64,000 bases of DNA from Nocardiopsis eucommiae (GCA_018388625.1 CP074402.1:2914001-2978000); one strand, 5' to 3'. Shown: positions 34,792 through 43,317, counted from the first letter of the stretch. Notes: generated by a model from the sequence alone, not told the origin. Translations and numbers: made by a program.

Positions 34792-34914
34792 GTGGCCATC
34801 TACACGCTCACCCGAGAACCCGGAGGCCGTCAGTGGGCAGGCGGGCTCACCATGCCACCCCGGGTGAAGGACGCCGTCCCAGGCGATCCGCAACACCCTC
34901 ACCGCACTCGATGA
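34792..34914 (+). CDS. small hypothetical protein after the internal promoter
   Basis: A GTG start behind AAGGAGGA. As read it is 40 residues: AIYTLTREPGGRQWAGGLTM, then PPRVKDAV. One C fewer in the CCC near 34,879 would continue as QAIRNTLTALDDRARP and stop at 34930, which looks more protein-like. Function unknown. Confidence 0.5.
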   Translation: MAIYTLTREPGGRQWAGGLTMPPRVKDAVPGDPQHPHRTR

Positions 34915-35002
34915 CCGCGCCAGGCCCTGACACACAGGCGGACCCCGGATGGAGAAAGCACCCGGGGCCCTCGGCCACCGTGCCGACACCAAGGAGGACC
35001 CC

Positions 35003-35470
35003 GTGAACACCGAGACCGCCCTCGACGACATGGACGTCGCCACCTACTTCAGTCTCAGCTACTCCAACTTCCTCGTCCTGCACCGCGTCGAGCTGGAGCA
35101 CATGCCCACCGAGTGGCAGCACAGGCTCGTGGCCATGCTCAACGAACTCGATGGCGCCTACCGCCACCTGGACCACCCCCAGGGCTACGAGGTGCACCCC
35201 TGCCGGTACGTGGAGGTGTGGGAGCTGGACGACGACGAGCGCAAGGCCGTCGGGGTCACGTCTTCCCTCGACGACTTCCCGGCCCTCCCAGACGACGCCA
35301 CCGAGGGCCAGCGCGAAGCGCACGACCGGGCCTACGAGGAGGCCTGCGAAGCAGAGCTGTTCTACGACGCCGACGGCACCGAACTGGAGAAGTGGCAGCG
35401 CGTCCCTATCCGTGTCTCCGACCCGATCCCGCACTACCGGCACGGCCGCGTCGAACCCCGACTGAGCTGA
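35003..35470 (+). CDS. acidic hypothetical phage protein
   Basis: A 155-residue protein starting with GTG at 35003 behind AAGGAGG: NTETALDDMDVATYFSLSYS, LEHMPTEWQHRLVAMLNELD, YEVHPCRYVEVWELDDDERK, EGQREAHDRAYEEACEAELF. It is rich in Asp, Glu and aromatic residues. Not recognised. Confidence 0.65.
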   Translation: MNTETALDDMDVATYFSLSYSNFLVLHRVELEHMPTEWQHRLVAMLNELDGAYRHLDHPQGYEVHPCRYVEVWELDDDERKAVGVTSSLDDFPALPDDATEGQREAHDRAYEEACEAELFYDADGTELEKWQRVPIRVSDPIPHYRHGRVEPRLS

Positions 35471-35579
35471 GCCCCCGGCGCCCTGACCTCGCGCCAGCCC
35501 GCCGGATCCAGCCGGTCCCCGTGCGCAACCCACGGGCGGGCGCCAAGACAGACCAGACCGAGACCCCCAGGAGCCCGAA

Positions 35580-35777
35580 GTGACCGAACAGGCCGACCCC
35601 AGGCCCGAGGTGGCCGAGTGGATCGCCAACGCGATGCCCAGCGGCACTGACGCCCCTTGTGGGCACTACACCGCCGCCACACGCACCACCTGCGGAGCCA
35701 TCCCCACCCGCATGTACATCCAAGGGCGTCGCTGCTACGACCACGCCCCCAACGCGTTCCGGAAGGCGGCGTCGTGA
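35580..35777 (+). CDS. small Cys/His-containing protein
   Basis: A 65-residue protein: TEQADPRPEVAEWIANAMPS, CGHYTAATRTTCGAIPTRMY, GRRCYDHAP. The spacing C-x-H-x(9)-C ... C-x(2)-H could bind one zinc. A similar domain occurs in the protein at 43498-43710. GTG start behind CAGGAG. Confidence 0.55.
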   Translation: MTEQADPRPEVAEWIANAMPSGTDAPCGHYTAATRTTCGAIPTRMYIQGRRCYDHAPNAFRKAAS

Positions 35778-36019
35778 CCGCCCTCAAGGACGCCATCACC
35801 GCGCACCGGGAAGCGCTCGCGCACCTCACCCGAGTCTGTGAGCAGGAAACCCGACGCCTCGGAGCGTGCGACCAGCACGTCATCGAAGCCCTGGAGCTTC
35901 TCCGCTACCAGCTCCACCTCGAAGTGGACCGAGTCAACGACGACCACCAGGTCGCCCTCCCGCCCGGAGGCAACGCCTGGCGGGCCGACCGGTACCGCGA
36001 ACTCCGCATCCCCGCCTGA
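35774..36019 (+). CDS. small helical hypothetical protein
   Basis: An 81-residue mostly helical protein with a GTG start overlapping the previous stop: TALKDAITAHREALAHLTRV then CDQHVIEALELLRYQLHLEV. A coiled coil is possible. Function unknown. Confidence 0.6.
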   Translation: MTALKDAITAHREALAHLTRVCEQETRRLGACDQHVIEALELLRYQLHLEVDRVNDDHQVALPPGGNAWRADRYRELRIPA

Positions 36020-36048
36020 ACCACCAACCACCACCAACGGGGGCCCAC

Positions 36049-36890
36049 ATGGGATACGAGCTCTACCGGCACGTGCTGGACCGCGCGCCCGGTGAACTCG
36101 ATGCGGCCGCGCGCCTAGTCCTCGCTGTCATCGCTGACGACGCCAACGAGAAGACCCGGCGCAGCTACCTCGGGATGGACCTGCTGTCCCACAGGACCGG
36201 CCTCCTCCCGGACTCCGCGAGTAAGGCCCTGCGGCGTCTCGCCAAGGCTGGATTCGAGATCCGTGTCCCGGTCGGCACCGACAAGAACGGCAAGCCAGTG
36301 TTCGCCATGAAGGGCCACCGGACCGTGTACCTCATCCCGGTGTTCCCCGAGAGGTTCATGACCCCAAAGGACTGCTCGCAGGCAGACCTTCCGGGGAGGA
36401 AAGCCCGGACGAGAGGCAGACCAAAGACGACTCAAAGGCCGGATCCTCGTCCGCAAAGCCCGGACGAGAGGGCGCAAAGCCCGGACGAGAGGCAGACCCT
36501 CCTCCTCAGTCTCCTCAGTCTCCTCATTCTTTTAGCCCCGAACCCGACAAGGACAACGTGGACAACACGCCAAAGAAGAAGACTCCCGCTCCCGAGAACT
36601 TCGTCATCACCGACGCCATGCGCGCGTGGGCGAAGGAGAGGGTCCCCAACGTCGACATCGACTTCGAGACCGAGCAGTTCCTCGACACCCACGCCGCCAA
36701 GGGCAACAAGTTCCTCGACTGGAATCGCGCTTGGCACACCTGGATGCGCAACTCCCGCAAGTTCAGCGAAGAGCGCCAGCAGGGCCGCCGCGGCAACCTC
36801 CGCGTCGTTGGTGGCTCCCGTAACGACGTCCCGGACAACTCCTACTGGGACAACATCAGCGACGAAGACCTGAAGAGGAGCTTCCAGTGA
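36049..36890 (+). CDS. replication initiator-like winged-helix protein (frameshifted)
   Basis: A protein of about 280 residues. The N-terminal winged helix is MGYELYRHVLDRAPGELDAA, LVLAVIADDANEKTRRSYLG, MDLLSHRTGLLPDSASKALR, RLAKAGFEIRVPVG. A low-complexity linker contains duplicated KPGREGAKPGREADPPPQSP. The C-terminal part, TDAMRAWAKERVPNVDIDFE and FLDWNRAWHTWMRNSRKF, is a DnaT/DnaD-like segment. The frame breaks in the GGGG run at 36393-36396. It overlaps the DnaC-like loader, so it probably marks the origin and recruits the loader. Confidence 0.78.
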
Positions 36891-37492
36891 CCGGCTTTGA
36901 CCCGACTGACTTCGCGGCGCACCAGCGCGCCGCTCAGGAGTCCGTGATGCGCGAGCAGGCCGAGACGCGCGTGCAGACGTTCCTGGCCCGCCGTCCGAAG
37001 CGATTCGCCGCCCAAGGCGACTTGGACCCGCGCATCCTCGACTGGACCCGCGCCATGTACCGCGGCAACGCCACCTCCCTCGTCCTCGCTGGGGGGATCG
37101 GCACCGGCAAGACCTGGTCGCTGTGGAAGGCCGGGGAAACCCTGATCCGCCACGGGTGGAAGGGCCGCTTCGAGATCGTCGAGGCCTACGACCTCAAGCG
37201 CGCCGCCCGCAACCGCGACGAAGAGACCCTCGCCCGGTGGACGGCTGCGGACTTCCTCGCGATCGACGACATCGGCGCGATCGGAATGCAGGACTGGGAC
37301 TCCGACAACTTGCACACGATCATCAACGACCGGTGGAAGGAGGGCTTGCCGATCGGGTTGACCGCGAACAACTCCGCTGACGGCAAGACCGAGGACCTGA
37401 AGACCCTCGCTGGCCCCCGCGCCGCGAGTCGGCTGCAGGACGAGGCGACGTTCGTGGTGCTGCGCGGCGGCGACCGCAGGAAGGCCGCCTGA
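36887..37492 (+). CDS. DnaC-like helicase loader ATPase
   Basis: A 201-residue AAA+ protein. Walker A is LVLAGGIGTGKTWSLWKAGE (about residue 75), Walker B is FLAIDDIGAIGMQDWDSDNL, and sensor I is PIGLTANNSA. It lies between the initiator and DnaB, with overlaps on both sides, and so probably loads DnaB on phage DNA. The GTG at 36887 overlaps the previous stop. Confidence 0.88.
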   Translation: MTGFDPTDFAAHQRAAQESVMREQAETRVQTFLARRPKRFAAQGDLDPRILDWTRAMYRGNATSLVLAGGIGTGKTWSLWKAGETLIRHGWKGRFEIVEAYDLKRAARNRDEETLARWTAADFLAIDDIGAIGMQDWDSDNLHTIINDRWKEGLPIGLTANNSADGKTEDLKTLAGPRAASRLQDEATFVVLRGGDRRKAA

Positions 37493-38841
37493 TGACCATC
37501 ACCGAAGAAGCCCCCGACGACACCCGCACGCCACCCCACGACATCAACGCCGAGCAGGCCACCCTCGGCGGGATGCTGCTCTCCCCGAGGTCGATCCGGC
37601 AGGTCTGCGAAATCATCCGGCCCGGAGACTGGTACCGGCCCGCGCACGAGATGATCTACGACGCGATCCTCAAGGTCGACGCCAGCGGCGAACCCGTCGA
37701 CGCCATCTCCGTCAACGACGAGCTTGTGCGCCGCGGCGACGCGGGGGTGGTCGGTGGCGCCCCGTACCTGCACACGCTCACCGAAGCGATCCCCGTCGCG
37801 GCCAACGCGGGCTACTACGCCAAGATCGTCTCGGACCGCGCGGTCCTTCGGCGTCTGGTCGAGGTCGGCACCACCATCGCCTCCCTCGGATGGAGGGCCG
37901 AAGGGGAACTCGAAGACCTCGTCGCCCGCGCTCAGCAGCTCGCCGCGGACGTCGAAACCCTCCAGGACGTCGAGGGCGCCGGGCTCGTGAAGCTTGACCA
38001 GGTGTACCAGGAGGTCGTCGACGACCAGGACGCCACGGACGATGAAGCGGCGGTCATTCCGCCGTATGCGGACCTGCGCGAGGTGCTCCCGGACGCGAAG
38101 CCTGGTCAGGTCGTCATCGTCGGCGCGCGCCCCGCGGTCGGCAAGTCGGTGTTGGCTGCGGATTGGGCGAGGTTCAACGCGCTGCACAGGAATGTCGGGA
38201 CGGCGTTCTTCAGCTTGGAGATGACCCGTCTGGAGCTCGGGCAGCGGATCATGGCCGCTGAGGCGAACGTGCTCCTGGAGCGGCTGCGGTCCAAGGACCT
38301 CGAAGAGTCGGACTGGCAGCGGGTGGCGGCCGTCAAGGAGGTCTGGGACCGCGCCCCGCTGTGGATGTCGGACGACTTCAACATCTCGTTGCCGCACATG
38401 CGGTCGAGGCTCCGCAAGCTCACCCGCACCCACCAGATCGACCTCGTCGTCGTGGACTACCTCCAGCTGATGGAGGGCGCCGTGTCGGAGAACCGGCAGC
38501 AGGAGATCAGCAAGATCTCGCGCGGCCTGAAGAAGATGGCGAAGGAGTTCGGTGTCGTCGTCGTGGTCCTGTCCCAGCTGAACCGTGGGTCCACACAGCG
38601 CTCCGACAAGCGCCCCCAGATCTCGGACCTTCGCGAGTCGGGGTCCATCGAGCAGGACGCCGACGTCGTCATCCTCCTGGACCGTGAGGACACCCGCGAC
38701 AAGGAGTCCCCGCGCGCCGGGGAGATCGACCTGCTCGTCGAGAAGAACAGGAACGGTGCAGGTGGCCGCGAGGTCGTCTGCGCGTTCCAGGGCCACTACA
38801 GCCGTGTGGTCGACATGGCCGGCACCTCATGGAAGGGATGA
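37492..38841 (+). CDS. dnaB: replicative DnaB-like helicase
   Basis: A 449-residue hexameric DNA helicase. The N-terminal domain is INAEQATLGGMLLSPRSIRQ. Walker A is VIVGARPAVGKSVLAADWAR, then the DnaB signature FFSLEMTRLELGQRIMAAEA, Walker B IDLVVVDYLQLMEG and QLNRGSTQRSDKRPQISDLR with ESGSIEQDADVVILLDRED near the end (arginine finger region). The intact frame and normal length suggest full function. The ATG overlaps the DnaC-like stop by one base. Confidence 0.95.
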   Translation: MTITEEAPDDTRTPPHDINAEQATLGGMLLSPRSIRQVCEIIRPGDWYRPAHEMIYDAILKVDASGEPVDAISVNDELVRRGDAGVVGGAPYLHTLTEAIPVAANAGYYAKIVSDRAVLRRLVEVGTTIASLGWRAEGELEDLVARAQQLAADVETLQDVEGAGLVKLDQVYQEVVDDQDATDDEAAVIPPYADLREVLPDAKPGQVVIVGARPAVGKSVLAADWARFNALHRNVGTAFFSLEMTRLELGQRIMAAEANVLLERLRSKDLEESDWQRVAAVKEVWDRAPLWMSDDFNISLPHMRSRLRKLTRTHQIDLVVVDYLQLMEGAVSENRQQEISKISRGLKKMAKEFGVVVVVLSQLNRGSTQRSDKRPQISDLRESGSIEQDADVVILLDREDTRDKESPRAGEIDLLVEKNRNGAGGREVVCAFQGHYSRVVDMAGTSWKG

Positions 38842-39008
38842 GCATGTCCCCGGAGATCGCTCGTTGGGACCGCGAGGTCATCCGCGAGCCGGACGGCACC
38901 GTCTGGGTGTGCTGTGTCGGTGAGGGCGGACACCCGATCGCGCTGGAGCTCGGCCCGGAGTACGCGGAAGCGCTCGGGCTGCTGTTGATCGACCCGGACG
39001 GTGAATGA
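38838..39008 (+). CDS. 56-residue hypothetical protein
   Basis: A small protein whose ATG overlaps the dnaB stop (ATGA): MSMSPEIARWDREVIREPDG, TVWVCCVGEGGHPIALELGP, ending LLLIDPDGE. A strong GC hairpin begins three bases after its stop, so it is the last gene of the replication operon. Confidence 0.6.
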   Translation: MSMSPEIARWDREVIREPDGTVWVCCVGEGGHPIALELGPEYAEALGLLLIDPDGE

Positions 39009-39010
39009 GC

Positions 39011-39041
39011 GCGCCCCGCCTGTTCGTACCAGGCGGGGCGC
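39011..39041 (+). terminator. perfect 12-bp hairpin after the dnaB operon
   Basis: Stem GCGCCCCGCCTG / CAGGCGGGGCGC with a seven-base loop, no U-run. It lies directly after the last dnaB-operon gene, so a terminator or RNA-end stabiliser is likely. Confidence 0.6.
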
Positions 39042-39163
39042 GCCCCCAATCGTCTCATACGCCCACCAGATCGACGCTGCCGCCCGTTCACCGTTTGTCG
39101 GTGGCGTCACCCACACTCAAGAACCATGAGCGTCTGACGCTCACTACAGCCCCAGGAGGGGAC

Positions 39164-39622
39164 ATGTCCGACAACGGCGACCAGGTTCGCCTCAAGAGCC
39201 TCAACATCGTGGGTGGCGTCGCCACCTTCGACCTCCTGCCACCCGAGTCGTTCGCGAATGCGTTCGTCGACGCCGCCCGCGCCTCCCTCGAAGAGTTCAA
39301 CGCTGAGAACTACGTCGAATACGAGATCCGTGATGGCAAGACCGGTGACCGTTTCGCCGTGGTTGTGCAGCGGGTCGGGAAGCTCACCCCTCACGCTGCC
39401 CGGATGGAGGCGGAGAAGGAGCGCGACGAGTTGCGGGCGACCAACGAGCGCTTCCGTCATGAAGCCCCTGCCGCTGACGCGTGGGACAAGCTCAAGTCCG
39501 AGATCCCGCGCCTGATCGGGCGTGAGCGGGTGGAGGATCTGCCGTTCGATTCGGAGTACGCGACCGCGCTGCACGACGTGCTGACCGCGATGAAGAAGAT
39601 CGAGGAGCCCCGCGATGCCTGA
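39164..39622 (+). CDS. hypothetical phage protein
   Basis: A 152-residue protein: MSDNGDQVRLKSLNIVGGVA, TFDLLPPESFANAFVDAARA, VVQRVGKLTPHAARMEAEKE. The second half looks like a charged coiled coil (EAEKERDELRATNERF). ATG behind AGGAGGGGAC. Not recognised. Confidence 0.65.
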   Translation: MSDNGDQVRLKSLNIVGGVATFDLLPPESFANAFVDAARASLEEFNAENYVEYEIRDGKTGDRFAVVVQRVGKLTPHAARMEAEKERDELRATNERFRHEAPAADAWDKLKSEIPRLIGRERVEDLPFDSEYATALHDVLTAMKKIEEPRDA

Positions 39623-39866
39623 GCTGTTCCTGATGTGGTCTGCCGCTGTGATCCTCGCGGCCGTCGCTGTCGCTGCCGTGATCCTGCTCGGGTTCTACCT
39701 GTCGTTCGTGGCGCGGGAGATCGGTGACCGGCTGTACCGGCGTCGCCAGCGGGAGCTGACCTCTGAGCAGGTGAAGGAAGTGCGGGCATTCGCGAAGCGT
39801 CTCGCCAAGGAGAACTACCGGGAGCGCATGGCCCGGATTCGTGCCGAGGAGCCCGCCGGTGACTGA
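39615..39866 (+). CDS. small membrane protein
   Basis: An 83-residue protein with one N-terminal membrane helix (MWSAAVILAAVAVAAVILLG) and a long, charged cytoplasmic helix (ELTSEQVKEVRAFAKRLAKE). Single-pass proteins with such tails occur in early regions of actinophages. It overlaps the previous gene by eight bases. Confidence 0.65.
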   Translation: MPELFLMWSAAVILAAVAVAAVILLGFYLSFVAREIGDRLYRRRQRELTSEQVKEVRAFAKRLAKENYRERMARIRAEEPAGD

Positions 39867-39954
39867 TCTGGATGCTTTGTTGATCATCGGTGTCGTCTTC
39901 GGCGCGGTGGCCCTGCTCGTGAAGATCACCAACGCCGCTCTAAGGAGGCTGTAG
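39859..39954 (+). CDS. 31-residue membrane peptide
   Basis: A GTG start overlapping the previous stop. The sequence is one hydrophobic helix (LLIIGVVFGAVALLVKITNA) with a basic end. The chain of overlaps with both neighbours supports translation. Confidence 0.55.
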   Translation: MTDLDALLIIGVVFGAVALLVKITNAALRRL

Positions 39955-40373
39955 TGACCGACCACGCCGACCTGCTACGACAGGCCGCCGCCAAAGCCCG
40001 CGAAACCGCCAACTCCGCACCGCCCGGGCCATACGAGATCGACCCCGGCCCCGGGTACCACCGGCAGATCCTCGGGACCGACGGCGACCCCATCGCCGCT
40101 ACCCGCCAGTGGCCCGGAGGCCTCGGCTACGACGGCGACGACACGGGCAGCGCAGAGCAGACCGCCGCGCACATCGTCTTGTGGCATCCGGGGGTCGCCC
40201 TCGCGGTCGCCGCATGGCTGGACACCGTCGCGCGAGGCATTCCAGCGTTCCGAAGCGCCCTCACCGCCCCCGGCTGGGACGAAGGCGATGACCCCGGCGA
40301 GGTCATCGAGCAGCAGTACCGCCACCAGCTGACCGTCGCCCGCGCCCTGCTCAACGAACCCAAGGAGAACTAA
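39954..40373 (+). CDS. hypothetical phage protein
   Basis: A 139-residue protein: TDHADLLRQAAAKARETANS, IVLWHPGVALAVAAWLDTVA, GEVIEQQYRHQLTVARALLN. The middle PGVALAVAAWLDTVAR pattern occurs in a widespread actinophage/Streptomyces family of unknown function. The GTG shares one base with the previous stop. SSB follows. Confidence 0.65.
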   Translation: MTDHADLLRQAAAKARETANSAPPGPYEIDPGPGYHRQILGTDGDPIAATRQWPGGLGYDGDDTGSAEQTAAHIVLWHPGVALAVAAWLDTVARGIPAFRSALTAPGWDEGDDPGEVIEQQYRHQLTVARALLNEPKEN

Positions 40374-40376
40374 CTC

Positions 40377-40838
40377 ATGGCTCTGCCCAGCATCACCGTG
40401 ACCGCGCGCCTCGTCGACGCGCCTGAGATCCGCTACTCCCAGTCCGGGACCGCGATCGCGAAGCTCCGCCTCGTGTCCAACAGCCGCAAGCTCAACCGGG
40501 ACACCCAGCAGTGGGAGGACGCGGACGTGTGGTGGGGGCGTGGCACCGCGTTCGCTCGCACCGCCGAAGCCATCGCGGAAGCCAATCTCCAGAAGGGTGA
40601 CCTCGTGACCGTGCGCGGTGAGGTCAAGACCGACCAGTGGGAAGACCAGCAGCCCGGGGCGAAGCGCAGCGCGGACGAGGTGATCGTGCGGGACATCGGG
40701 CGTGCCCTCACGCCGCCCCGGCAGTCCGGCGGGTACGCGGCGAACGGGTCGTTCGGCCAGCAGGGTTCCGCGCCCTCTGGCGACCCGTGGGGGCAGGGAG
40801 GGCGACCGGGCTTCGGTGACGACCAGCCGCCGTTCTAG
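40377..40838 (+). CDS. ssb: single-stranded DNA-binding protein
   Basis: A 153-residue SSB with the OB fold at residues 1-105 (ITVTARLVDAPEIRYSQSGT, AKLRLVSNSRKLNRDTQQWE, GRGTAFARTAEAIAEANLQK, GDLVTVRGEVKTDQWED). A glycine-rich linker and the acidic tip GDDQPPF follow, the usual partner-binding tail. The ATG is at 40377. It serves replication and RecT-type recombination. Confidence 0.93.
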   Translation: MALPSITVTARLVDAPEIRYSQSGTAIAKLRLVSNSRKLNRDTQQWEDADVWWGRGTAFARTAEAIAEANLQKGDLVTVRGEVKTDQWEDQQPGAKRSADEVIVRDIGRALTPPRQSGGYAANGSFGQQGSAPSGDPWGQGGRPGFGDDQPPF

Positions 40839-40859
40839 CCACGAAGCGCCAAAAGCGAA

Positions 40860-40903
40860 AGCGGCGGGCCTGGTCCGAAGACCCAAGTGGCAAGCCCGCC
40901 GCT
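40860..40903 (+). terminator. 10-bp hairpin after ssb
   Basis: Arms AGCGGCGGGC (40860-40869) and GCCCGCCGCT (40894-40903) with a 24-base loop that could itself fold. No U-run. Lies 21 bases after the ssb stop. Terminator or 3'-end structure; no tRNA features fit. Confidence 0.5.
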
Positions 40904-40973
40904 CCGTGATTGAAACCCACAGAGAGGGTCTCGCCCAATCCTAGCGGCTGCCCTACCAACCTCGGGAGGACAC

Positions 40974-41219
40974 GTGAGTAACAAGCTCGCCTACGAAGCC
41001 GTGTACGCCGTCATCGACGAACTCGGCAGCACGCTCCCGCCTGACCCTGCGCACCGCAACGCGATGATCTGGAAGGCAGTCGCAGCGGCACTCAACGCTC
41101 CATCAGGTCTCACCGTGGAACGCGCCATCCGCGAGGCCGCACGCCACGTCGACGACGACAGCCGTGCCCTCGGGATGATGGACGCCGCCGACATGATCCG
41201 GCAGGCGCGCACGTCGTGA
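40974..41219 (+). CDS. hypothetical phage protein
   Basis: An 81-residue helical protein with a GTG start behind GGGAGG: SNKLAYEAVYAVIDELGSTL, LTVERAIREAARHVDDDSRA, LGMMDAADMIRQARTS. Function unknown. Confidence 0.6.
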   Translation: MSNKLAYEAVYAVIDELGSTLPPDPAHRNAMIWKAVAAALNAPSGLTVERAIREAARHVDDDSRALGMMDAADMIRQARTS

Positions 41220-41264
41220 CTGGTCGCCCGACACGGGCATAATCCACACAACCAAGGAGGTCAC

Positions 41265-41678
41265 GTGGACATCGTGGAGTTCCTGAATGCGCGCCTGGAC
41301 GAAGGCGAAGCGGCAGCGCAGGCAGTCATTGACGCAGGCGGCCGCAGCGGATGGGAAGCAGTTCCCATCGCGGAGCTGGACGGCCGCCGCGCGCTCACCG
41401 GAGGCAGCTCCATCTTCGCCGTCATGGACCCCGTCCCGGAAGGGCGCGCGTGCGCCGAACATGCTGCCCGCCATGATCCCGCCCGGGTTCTGCGGGAGGT
41501 CGCTGCGAAGCGGAAGATGTTGGAGCTGCACGCGAACGGATGCCCCGGCATCAACTACTGCGTGTCCTGCTGGAACGGGAACGAATCCCTCGACTGGCCA
41601 TGCCCCACCGTGCGTACCCTCGCGTCCGCGCACGCAGACCACCCTGACTACGCCCCGGAGTGGGCACCCCGCACATGA
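41265..41678 (+). CDS. DUF6221-like protein
   Basis: A 137-residue protein: MDIVEFLNARLDEGEAAAQA, ARHDPARVLREVAAKRKMLE, VRTLASAHADHPDYAPEWAP. This order matches DUF6221 proteins common in Streptomyces prophages; the function is unknown. GTG start behind AAGGAGG. A hairpin follows directly. Confidence 0.7.
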   Translation: MDIVEFLNARLDEGEAAAQAVIDAGGRSGWEAVPIAELDGRRALTGGSSIFAVMDPVPEGRACAEHAARHDPARVLREVAAKRKMLELHANGCPGINYCVSCWNGNESLDWPCPTVRTLASAHADHPDYAPEWAPRT

Positions 41679-41680
41679 GT

Positions 41681-41713
41681 GTGGGGCTCGCATCCCCCGA
41701 TGGCGAGCCCCAC
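41681..41713 (+). terminator. perfect 11-bp hairpin after the DUF6221-like gene
   Basis: Stem GTGGGGCTCGC / GCGAGCCCCAC with an 11-base loop, starting two bases after the stop. No U-run. Confidence 0.6.
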
Positions 41714-41773
41714 ACAACCCCCGTAGAAGCTTCGCTCCCACTGGCAGCACCATACGCCTACCGGGGAGTGCTC

Positions 41774-42571
41774 ATGACCGTGTTTCACCTGCTGTGCCGC
41801 ACCTGCGGATCCGAGATGGACTCCGGCACCGTCTGCCCGCCGTGCGTCGGCGCTCTCGCCGCCGACCTGCGCGCCCTCTGGGCATCGGGGCCGCTTCACG
41901 GCCTGGACGTCGACCTCGACATCGCCATCGCGAAGCAGGCCCGGTTCGCCCCCTCAGGTGGTGGTGGGCGGCCCGTCGAAGCGCCGCTCCCGCTCAACCT
42001 CGACGCGTCCGACGTCCGCGCCGACCTGCACTCCACCCTCGCCACCTGGTGCCGGATCATCCTCACCGCCCACGGCGGCACCACCCCAGCCGACACCATC
42101 CCCGCCATGGCCCGGTACCTGCACAGGCAGACCGCCATCATCCGCACCAGCGAGTGGGCCGACGAAGCCGTGGACGAGCTCCGGGAGGCTGTACGGCGGA
42201 CCCGCAGGGCCATCGACAGGCCCGTCGAGATGGTGTTCGCGGGAACCTGCCCCACCTGCGAGATGCCCGTCTACGGGATGGCCGACCGGGAAAGCGCAAG
42301 GTGCCGCACCACCGACTGCGGGGGAGTTGTCGAGGACATCGACGCGCGGCGTGAAGCGTCCGTCCAGGCCGCGAAAGACGCCGCTCCTGGACGCCAGCTG
42401 ACCGTCGCCGAAGCCGCGATGGCAGCGCGCGCGCTCGGCAGGGGGATCACCGACCGGGGGATCCGGAAGGCGGTCGCGGAGGGCCGACTCGCTCCCGTGT
42501 CGGAGAAGCCGCTGAAGGTACGACTCGGGGACGTCCTCGACATGACCGCCCGGAAGAAGCAGGTGGCATGA
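41774..42571 (+). CDS. zinc-finger and HTH-containing phage protein
   Basis: A 265-residue protein. It has an N-terminal zinc knuckle (LLCRTCGSEMDSGTVCPPCV), a helical middle, a second knuckle (GTCPTCEMPVYGMADRESAR then C..C), and a C-terminal helix-turn-helix-like end (LGRGITDRGIRKAVAEGRLA). Proteins with this order are common in Streptomyces phages and are usually left unnamed. A bidirectional terminator follows. Confidence 0.65.
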   Translation: MTVFHLLCRTCGSEMDSGTVCPPCVGALAADLRALWASGPLHGLDVDLDIAIAKQARFAPSGGGGRPVEAPLPLNLDASDVRADLHSTLATWCRIILTAHGGTTPADTIPAMARYLHRQTAIIRTSEWADEAVDELREAVRRTRRAIDRPVEMVFAGTCPTCEMPVYGMADRESARCRTTDCGGVVEDIDARREASVQAAKDAAPGRQLTVAEAAMAARALGRGITDRGIRKAVAEGRLAPVSEKPLKVRLGDVLDMTARKKQVA

Positions 42572-42573
42572 GA

Positions 42574-42596
42574 AACCCCCGCACACGGCGGGGGTT
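42574..42596. terminator. convergent terminator
   Basis: Stem AACCCCCGC / GCGGGGGTT with a five-base loop between two converging genes, three bases from each stop. It should work in both directions. Confidence 0.75.
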
Positions 42597-42598
42597 GG

Positions 42599-42854
42599 CT
42601 ACTTGAGGTCGGTCCGGGCGCCCTTGCCGGGGCGCTGGAACTCCAGGATCGTCTTCGGCTTCCATGCGGGAGTGCGGCCGAACATCCTGTCCTCCGGGGA
42701 GCTCACCGCGCCCACGCGACCGGTAGGAGCGGATGGTCTGTGGGCTGATCCCCCAGTGTTCCGCGATGTCGGGGATGGTCCAGTACTCGGCGTTGGGGTC
42801 TGCCATGGCTCGTCTCGTTGTCCGGCTGGTGTGGACAAAGTCTATCGGTGTCAT
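42599..42854 (-). CDS. excisionase/MerR-type HTH protein (frameshifted)
   Basis: Restored to about 84 residues: MTPIDFVHTSRTTRRAMADP, then EYWTIPDIAEHWGISPQTIR, SYRSRG joined across a frame change near 42,710 to AVSSPEDRMFGRTPAWKPKT and GARTDLK. The ATG at 42854 follows AAAGGAAG. The fold is that of small excisionase-like regulators. It might be the directionality factor of the integrase, or only a late-gene regulator; it is divergent from 42958 with a large inverted repeat between. Confidence 0.7.
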
Positions 42855-42889
42855 GTGGCTTCCTTTCGTGGGCAACTTCGCAACTTGAT

Positions 42890-42927
42890 ATTGACAAGGT
42901 TGCTTGACTCTGCCTAACCTTGTCAAT
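42890..42927 (+). promoter_or_regulatory. promoter inside a perfect 12-bp inverted repeat
   Basis: Arms ATTGACAAGGTT (42890-42901) and AACCTTGTCAAT (42916-42927) around 14 bases. The left arm holds a -35 TTGACA and the right arm a -10 TAACCT, 18 bases apart, so binding of a dimer would block the promoter fully. It lies between the minus-strand HTH gene and the gene at 42958. Confidence 0.65.
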
Positions 42928-42957
42928 GTCAGCAAGGCAAGGTTCTAGGAGGACCCG

Positions 42958-43308
42958 ATGCGCCCCACCGTCACCGAAGCCCGGATCAAGCGCCACATGC
43001 GCCGCCTCCAGCGCCAGGCCGACACCGCGACCCGCAACGCCGCGAAGGCCGCGCACCGCGCTGAGCGCCACACCATCGCGAGCCACCTGCGGGCCATGGG
43101 CGTCGACGAAGCCACGGCGGCCGGGATGACGGCGACCCTGCGCAAGAAGGCGACCGGGGGAGTGAAGGGGTTCGCCAAGAAGAACGGGTCCCGTCGCGCC
43201 TGCGTCCGCTACACCCGCAACCAGATCCTCGGACTGCTCAACGGCTACAAGCCGCGCAAGGCCGAGTTCAAGATCGCCCGCACCCAGCTGCTCGCCCTCG
43301 CCGCTTAA
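42958..43308 (+). CDS. basic hypothetical protein
   Basis: A 116-residue very basic protein: ARIKRHMRRLQRQADTATRN, ERHTIASHLRAMGVDEATAA, GFAKKNGSRRACVRYTRNQI. It probably binds nucleic acid. First gene behind the palindromic promoter; ATG after TAGGAGG. Confidence 0.65.
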   Translation: MRPTVTEARIKRHMRRLQRQADTATRNAAKAAHRAERHTIASHLRAMGVDEATAAGMTATLRKKATGGVKGFAKKNGSRRACVRYTRNQILGLLNGYKPRKAEFKIARTQLLALAA

Positions 43309-43317
43309 GGAGCGCAC

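Noticed and set aside
37186..38796. A 536-codon minus-strand frame opposite dnaB
   Set aside because: Low-complexity shadow composition; the plus strand encodes a complete DnaB helicase and loader.
40839..40973. tRNA or structured small RNA after ssb
   Set aside because: There is one good hairpin but no cloverleaf or T-loop sequence. Kept only as a terminator-like hairpin.
42599..42854. Confident call as the integrase directionality factor
   Set aside because: The fold fits small excisionases, but the directionality factors of serine integrases are diverse and cannot be told from fold alone; it is far from the integrase and beside its own operator.
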